The notes below the pieces were generated by a model. The model did no database searches. It saw nothing but the letters and a program-made list of their open reading frames with translations, and had not been told where the DNA came from. This document shows positions 6,197 to 9,145 of a DNA stretch of 9,145 nt, in pieces; within the stretch, counting starts at the first letter, position 1; each line of letters begins with the position of its first letter. The position numbers and the translations under genes are program-made. The stretch spans positions 1 through 9,145 of the forward strand of contig SLFV01000451.1 of the NCBI GenBank assembly GCA_007124075.1. The letters are read 5' to 3'. This stretch comes from Roseimaritima sp. (lineage in GTDB: Bacteria; Planctomycetota; Planctomycetia; Pirellulales; Pirellulaceae).

Positions 6197-6398
6197 GACG
6201 GGGCTTTCCAATGCGACTGCGGGGCAAACGATTTTTCAAACTGTCTAACGCAGCGGCCCGCATCTGGGAAGTCGGGTTCTGCTCGTTATTCTCTCTGATC
6301 ACGCCCGTTCTCAGCGAGCGGCAGATGAAAACGTAACCGATGCCGTGGTACTTCACGAGAATTCCCTTCACGAAAATCGAATTCGGGAGCAATCCCAC
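6183..6398 (-). CDS. Doubtful small hypothetical protein upstream of lpxK
   Basis: A 71-codon frame starts at GTG 6398, with AAGGA about 10 nt upstream, and ends inside the 5' end of lpxK, overlapping its preferred GTG by 14 nt. It sits in the otherwise empty stretch between the lpxK start and the stop of the efflux gene. The predicted product is basic, with a short hydrophobic segment (GIGYVFIC, about 20-27) and a C-terminal half rich in Arg and Lys. I recognise no domain. The third codon positions are moderately GC-rich, which fits coding sequence, but two AGA codons are unlike the neighbouring genes. The overlap with lpxK and the lack of family features make it at least as likely that this is a chance frame. 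Confidence 0.22.
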   Translation of the reverse strand: MGLLPNSIFVKGILVKYHGIGYVFICRSLRTGVIRENNEQNPTSQMRAAALDSLKNRLPRSRIGKPRRVAP

Positions 6399-6453
6399 TA
6401 TGGACCAATCCTTGTTTTTATTGCTGCCAAACCACTGGCTTTAGAATCGTGCG

Positions 6454-7164
6454 TCACTCAGGTCGGGACCGTCCTTCACGACTTCCGAACGATTGAAAAC
6501 TGCGCAGGTTGTCAATGATCTGGGTGGAGGCATCGGGCAGGAACTGTAGGCTGCTTCCCCAGGTGGCAGCCTCGTCCAGGGGATCATCGCCAGACCAGGC
6601 ATAGATTCCGGTGATAGCAGCCAAATCGTTCATGTGCAACAACCGCGAGGACTGCTCTTCCACTTTCTGCATCTGATACTTCAGCACGGCACGCTCCGCA
6701 GCGATCTGATTGGAAACGCTTGATTTGTTGAAAGAGACCAGGGTCTCTACCGTTGCCGCGCGCCGTTCTGCCGATGCAATCACGCGATCCAGACGCGCGA
6801 TCCGTTCATTCGAACGTTCCAAATCAGCGATTTTTCGTCGCACGTCGCTGCGAACGGTCTTGTCCATCGAAGCAATTTCGGCGTCACGTTGACGTCGCAG
6901 ATGCTCCTTTTCGCGGAGCTTTGCCCAGCGACGGCTTTGCCGCAACGGAGGATCCAAATAAAGACCCATTTGTGGCCGCATGTTGACACGCTCCGGGGCC
7001 CAGATGCTGGAAGCGTTCGTGTCGAAGCGACCGACCACTTTAATGTCCGGATAAAACTCTTTCTCTGCCAATTGCTTCTCCAGTTCCGCCTGCTTTCGCT
7101 GACGTCTGGCAATCTCCATTTGGGGACTACGCCGTATCGCTCGCTGCTCCATCTGCTGCGTCAA
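6454..7164 (-). CDS. TolC/CusC-like outer-membrane efflux protein, C-terminal half (separated by frame change)
   Basis: This frame encodes the second structural repeat of a TolC-type channel. LTQQMEQRAIRRSPQMEIAR (the start) matches the helix that opens each repeat, and EKEFYPDIKV is the usual transition from helix to outer-membrane beta strand. MGLYLDPPLRQSRRWAKLRE corresponds to the beta-strand and helix return. A long charged coiled-coil region follows, and the frame ends about 236 residues after the TTG at 7164. That TTG is preceded directly by in-frame TAG and TAA codons and has no Shine-Dalgarno sequence, so it is unlikely to be a natural start. The N-terminal half lies in another frame just upstream and overlaps by 38 nt. 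Joining the two by skipping one base near 7165-7168 gives about 536 residues, the normal length of the family. The gene may be a true pseudogene, a sequencing artefact or frameshift-decoded. Confidence 0.8.
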   Translation of the reverse strand: MTQQMEQRAIRRSPQMEIARRQRKQAELEKQLAEKEFYPDIKVVGRFDTNASSIWAPERVNMRPQMGLYLDPPLRQSRRWAKLREKEHLRRQRDAEIASMDKTVRSDVRRKIADLERSNERIARLDRVIASAERRAATVETLVSFNKSSVSNQIAAERAVLKYQMQKVEEQSSRLLHMNDLAAITGIYAWSGDDPLDEAATWGSSLQFLPDASTQIIDNLRSFQSFGSREGRSRPE

Positions 7165-8068
7165 TTACTAAATCAGCCGTGGGAAAATCGGGTACCGGCA
7201 GCGGACTGTCCAGGTCACGGTGCAAAAGAATGTTAAGCTGCTCCTGCGAACGACGTCGAGCGGCCTCGTAATCCGCCAGTTTTTGTTCTAACTGCAGGAT
7301 CTCCATTTCGTAGGCATCGGCGGATTCCAATGACTCCAGTTGAAAACTTGCCTGAGCAATGGTCTCCGGCGGTTTCAAGAGACCCTTTGCCAGCTGATAA
7401 TCTCGCTCGTAAAGCTGGTATAACTGATCGGCTCGAGCCAGTTCGATGCAGCTTTTGCGTGTTTGTGCAATCAGGGTCTGCCTGGTTTGCCGCCAACGAA
7501 AGTGAGCAATATCGGCTTTGCGATCGGCGATTTCACCACGAATACCGGTTTTTCCAAGCCAGGGAACTTCTTGATAAAACTGCATCCGCCACAAGTGAGC
7601 TCCCTGCGCAGGACCGAATATCGTGGGGCCATGCTGAAAACGAAAGTTTGGATCCGCCCAACTGACCGCTTGCGGATATAACTCCATCGCCGCCTTCCAG
7701 GAGGCTTCCGAAGCCTCAAGGTCATGATTGACCTGCAACACATGATCAACGATCGAATCGACGTCAGCTAATGAATCTTGGGCCCTCGTCTGATCGCATG
7801 CTTGCAAGCTACCGGAGACCCCCAATCGCTGATCGGCCATGTGTTCAGCCGCACGACTGGCGATCGATTGTTTGCGCGTCAAGTCGCGACGCAAATCGTC
7901 GCGTTTCATCGAAGGCGGCAGCCTGCAACCGACCTGCGCAGCGGAAGCAACGGCCAACGCAGCGATCAGCAGGGCGGCGGGGTGCCGCTGGAAGTGGCGC
8001 TGCCGCCCTGCATCAATGGCATACGTGGCTTCCAAAACCCAACCCCACCGGACACCGTCGTGAGACAA
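7127..8068 (-). CDS. TolC/CusC-like outer-membrane efflux lipoprotein, N-terminal half
   Basis: Encodes the first half of an outer-membrane efflux channel of the OEP family. Such channels form trimeric ducts across outer membrane and periplasm and work with an inner-membrane pump and an adaptor. A signal region (AALLIAALAVASAAQVGC, about 31-48) ends in Gly-Cys, so the protein may be a lipoprotein, although Gln and Val before the Gly are not a good lipobox. QEVPWLGKTGIRGEIA (about 168-183) is a family hallmark, and long amphipathic helices follow (180-285). LPVPDFPTADLV near the end normally leads into the second repeat, but here the frame continues only 14 codons to a TAG at 7127-7129. No ATG exists in this frame: TTG 8068 is the first start, and TTG 8035, with a GGTGGGG about 9 nt upstream, is an alternative. 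No adaptor or pump gene lies beside it in the window. Confidence 0.85.
   Translation of the reverse strand: MSHDGVRWGWVLEATYAIDAGRQRHFQRHPAALLIAALAVASAAQVGCRLPPSMKRDDLRRDLTRKQSIASRAAEHMADQRLGVSGSLQACDQTRAQDSLADVDSIVDHVLQVNHDLEASEASWKAAMELYPQAVSWADPNFRFQHGPTIFGPAQGAHLWRMQFYQEVPWLGKTGIRGEIADRKADIAHFRWRQTRQTLIAQTRKSCIELARADQLYQLYERDYQLAKGLLKPPETIAQASFQLESLESADAYEMEILQLEQKLADYEAARRRSQEQLNILLHRDLDSPLPVPDFPTADLVIDAADGAASDTA
7130..7167 (-). other. Frame-change site within the tolC-like gene
   Basis: Upstream of 7167 only the N-terminal frame is open, because the C-terminal frame has TAG and TAA at 7170-7165. Downstream of 7129 only the C-terminal frame is open. The reading frame must therefore move within 7130-7167 by +1, equivalent to one extra base in the DNA. 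Dropping one A in GTAATTG on the minus strand (7168-7165) gives DLVLTQQMEQRAIRRSPQM, which fits the family without gap or surplus. No slippery homopolymer is present at the site, so a replication or sequencing indel is more likely than programmed shifting. Confidence 0.7.
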
Positions 8069-8203
8069 CCTTTAATCGCCCGACGCCACGCGCCTTGCCG
8101 CCCCGTTTTAGGCAGTAATTCGAATCCCGAGCAATGGTGATTCCCAGGTTCGCAAACGTTTTCGCAGCAATCCACTGCCGCCGAAGATGAATACTACCGA
8201 CGA
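8069..8203. other. Intergenic region, no gene recognised
   Basis: These 135 bases separate the stop of the DUF1553 gene from the first possible start of the efflux gene, both on the minus strand. I see no convincing promoter, terminator hairpin or small gene. Frames that cross it on either strand read through the neighbouring genes in shadow phase. The efflux gene could be transcribed by read-through from the DUF1553 gene or from an unrecognised promoter here. Confidence 0.5.
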
Positions 8204-9145
8204 CTACTGGCTGTTTCGCAGAATCCACCACAATTGCCGCAGGGCAGCAAAGTCACTTTCGCTGGTGGCTCTCAGTTGCGTGGCTCCGCCCAGTTGGGTT
8301 TCGGTTGGCTTCCAGTACCCGGCTGCGTAAAAAAGATGTAAAACCTGTTGGTCGTAATCGTCGATCGATTCCAGCCACTGTGCGGGTAACGCAGCATGGT
8401 CCTGCCGGGGAGCCGGAAAACTGCTCCTTAGCCAGCGTTGCACGCGTTCAGAATGACTGGGATGAGCGACGACGGTCTTGGTTAGGTCGACATCGCGGGC
8501 CTGTGCCAATACATTGGGCCCGGCAACGATTGTGCCGCCATTCCATTGCTGGGCCAACGCCAGTAAACCATCAAAATCCAATCGCTTTGGCGGACTTTCA
8601 AAACCAGCGAAGACCCGATGCTTGAAGTCCGCCGCTGCCAGTTCTTGCTGTGACGCAAACGTCGCCTCGTCCGACAAGGGTTCCAGCACCGCCTCCAGCC
8701 TCATCGGAGGTGCGGTGGCAATCCAACTAAAAAGTCCAACAATGTCAAAGTCCTCCGCAAGCAATTGGTCTGCTAAATAGTCACGCAATTCGGCCAAAAC
8801 GTCCGAATGCGGCGGTGCATCGGGTTCCGATGCCGCACCGGTCAGCGGACGACCGTAAATTGCGGTCCACGCTCGGTTAACAAACCATCGCGCTAACTGC
8901 GGGCTGCTGATCCAACGTGTTGCCAGTTCGCTGGAATTTGCGATCACCGGTATTTCGGACGCTGATTCCGAAGGAACTGCAGGTTGATCCTGCCAGACCC
9001 AACGGTGGGGAATGTTTGGCAACGCAATCCGCTGACGGCCATCAGGTCGTTCGTAGTACAAACCTTCGCCACGACCGTGAAACACCGCCGCAAAAGTCCA
9101 AAATTCATGCTGCTGGACGCGGCTGTCGATCGGATGATCGTGACA
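8204..9145 (-). CDS. DUF1549/DUF1553 (PSD1-type) protein, C-terminal part
   Basis: The frame is open from the right edge of the window to TAG 8204, giving 313 residues with the N-terminus missing; the GTG at 9085 is internal. The first residues, CHDHPIDSRVQQHEFWTFAA, are the end of a DUF1549 domain, where planctomycete proteins carry a C-x-x-C-H-D-H-P haem-c-like motif; its first cysteine lies outside the window. From about residue 70, ELATRWISSPQLARWFVNRAW and then TAIYGRPLTG mark the DUF1553 domain, followed by DVLAELRDYLADQL and ending with ALRQLWWILRNSQ. Full-length members are usually secreted, often have a cytochrome-like N-terminal domain, and are typically followed by a DUF1501 gene. 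Here an efflux gene follows instead. Their biochemical role is unknown; involvement in extracellular polymer breakdown has been suggested. The end is slightly shorter than the common NSxEF-ending, and the central part (residues 140-240) is diverged. Confidence 0.85.
   Translation of the reverse strand, partial: CHDHPIDSRVQQHEFWTFAAVFHGRGEGLYYERPDGRQRIALPNIPHRWVWQDQPAVPSESASEIPVIANSSELATRWISSPQLARWFVNRAWTAIYGRPLTGAASEPDAPPHSDVLAELRDYLADQLLAEDFDIVGLFSWIATAPPMRLEAVLEPLSDEATFASQQELAAADFKHRVFAGFESPPKRLDFDGLLALAQQWNGGTIVAGPNVLAQARDVDLTKTVVAHPSHSERVQRWLRSSFPAPRQDHAALPAQWLESIDDYDQQVLHLFYAAGYWKPTETQLGGATQLRATSESDFAALRQLWWILRNSQ

Noticed and set aside
6421..6456. Possible terminator after the efflux gene
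   Set aside because: GCCA/TGGC can pair over a short loop, but the stem is only 4 bp and no T-run follows on the minus strand.
7771..8140. Plus-strand frames over the efflux gene start
   Set aside because: They are antisense to the signal region and the first helices of the TolC-like protein, with low-complexity Arg/Pro-rich products.
1..9145. CRISPR array, tRNA, rRNA, insertion sequence or phage-defence system
   Set aside because: No regularly spaced repeats, no cloverleaf-like sequence, no transposase, nuclease or helicase motifs were seen on either strand.

Overview
The window looks like chromosomal DNA from a planctomycete, most likely of the Pirellula/Rhodopirellula group. The evidence is a DUF1549/DUF1553 (PSD1-type) protein with a CHDHP haem-like motif, a Tat-exported Gfo/Idh/MocA oxidoreductase, lipid A kinase LpxK, frequent TTG/GTG starts and weak Shine-Dalgarno signals. 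This assignment is inference from gene content; no rRNA or other marker gene is present. No tRNA, CRISPR array, transposase or phage gene was seen.

Layout, left to right. The first ~116 bases are the C-terminal tail of an OmpA/MotB-type peptidoglycan-binding protein (+). A secreted Gfo/Idh/MocA oxidoreductase (+) follows. It converges on a minus-strand pair: a PlsC-type acyltransferase and, 3 nt downstream of it, an ADP/ATP-dependent NAD(P)H-hydrate dehydratase. A 192-nt divergent intergenic region carries a two-copy ~25-nt tandem repeat directly in front of plsC. It separates plsC from a polytopic membrane protein (+) of the MprF-N-terminal/YbhN (UPF0104) family. That gene ends 1 nt from the stop of a convergent STAS-domain (anti-anti-sigma type) gene (-). 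After a 269-nt gap come lpxK (-), a doubtful small ORF (-), a TolC/CusC-like outer-membrane efflux gene (-) split by a one-base frame change, and the C-terminal part of a DUF1549/DUF1553 protein (-) running off the right edge.

The theme is the cell envelope: a peptidoglycan-anchoring domain, phospholipid acylation, a lipid-flippase-like membrane protein, lipid A phosphorylation and an outer-membrane channel. They lie in several separate transcription units, so this is a neighbourhood and not one pathway operon. The hydrate dehydratase is metabolite repair (damaged NAD(P)H), and the STAS protein is an isolated regulator without a visible kinase or sigma factor.

I found no convincing new multi-gene system. 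The items most worth a second look are the split tolC gene, the tandem repeat in front of plsC, and an 8-T run near the start of the flippase-like gene that coincides with an alternative ATG reading frame.
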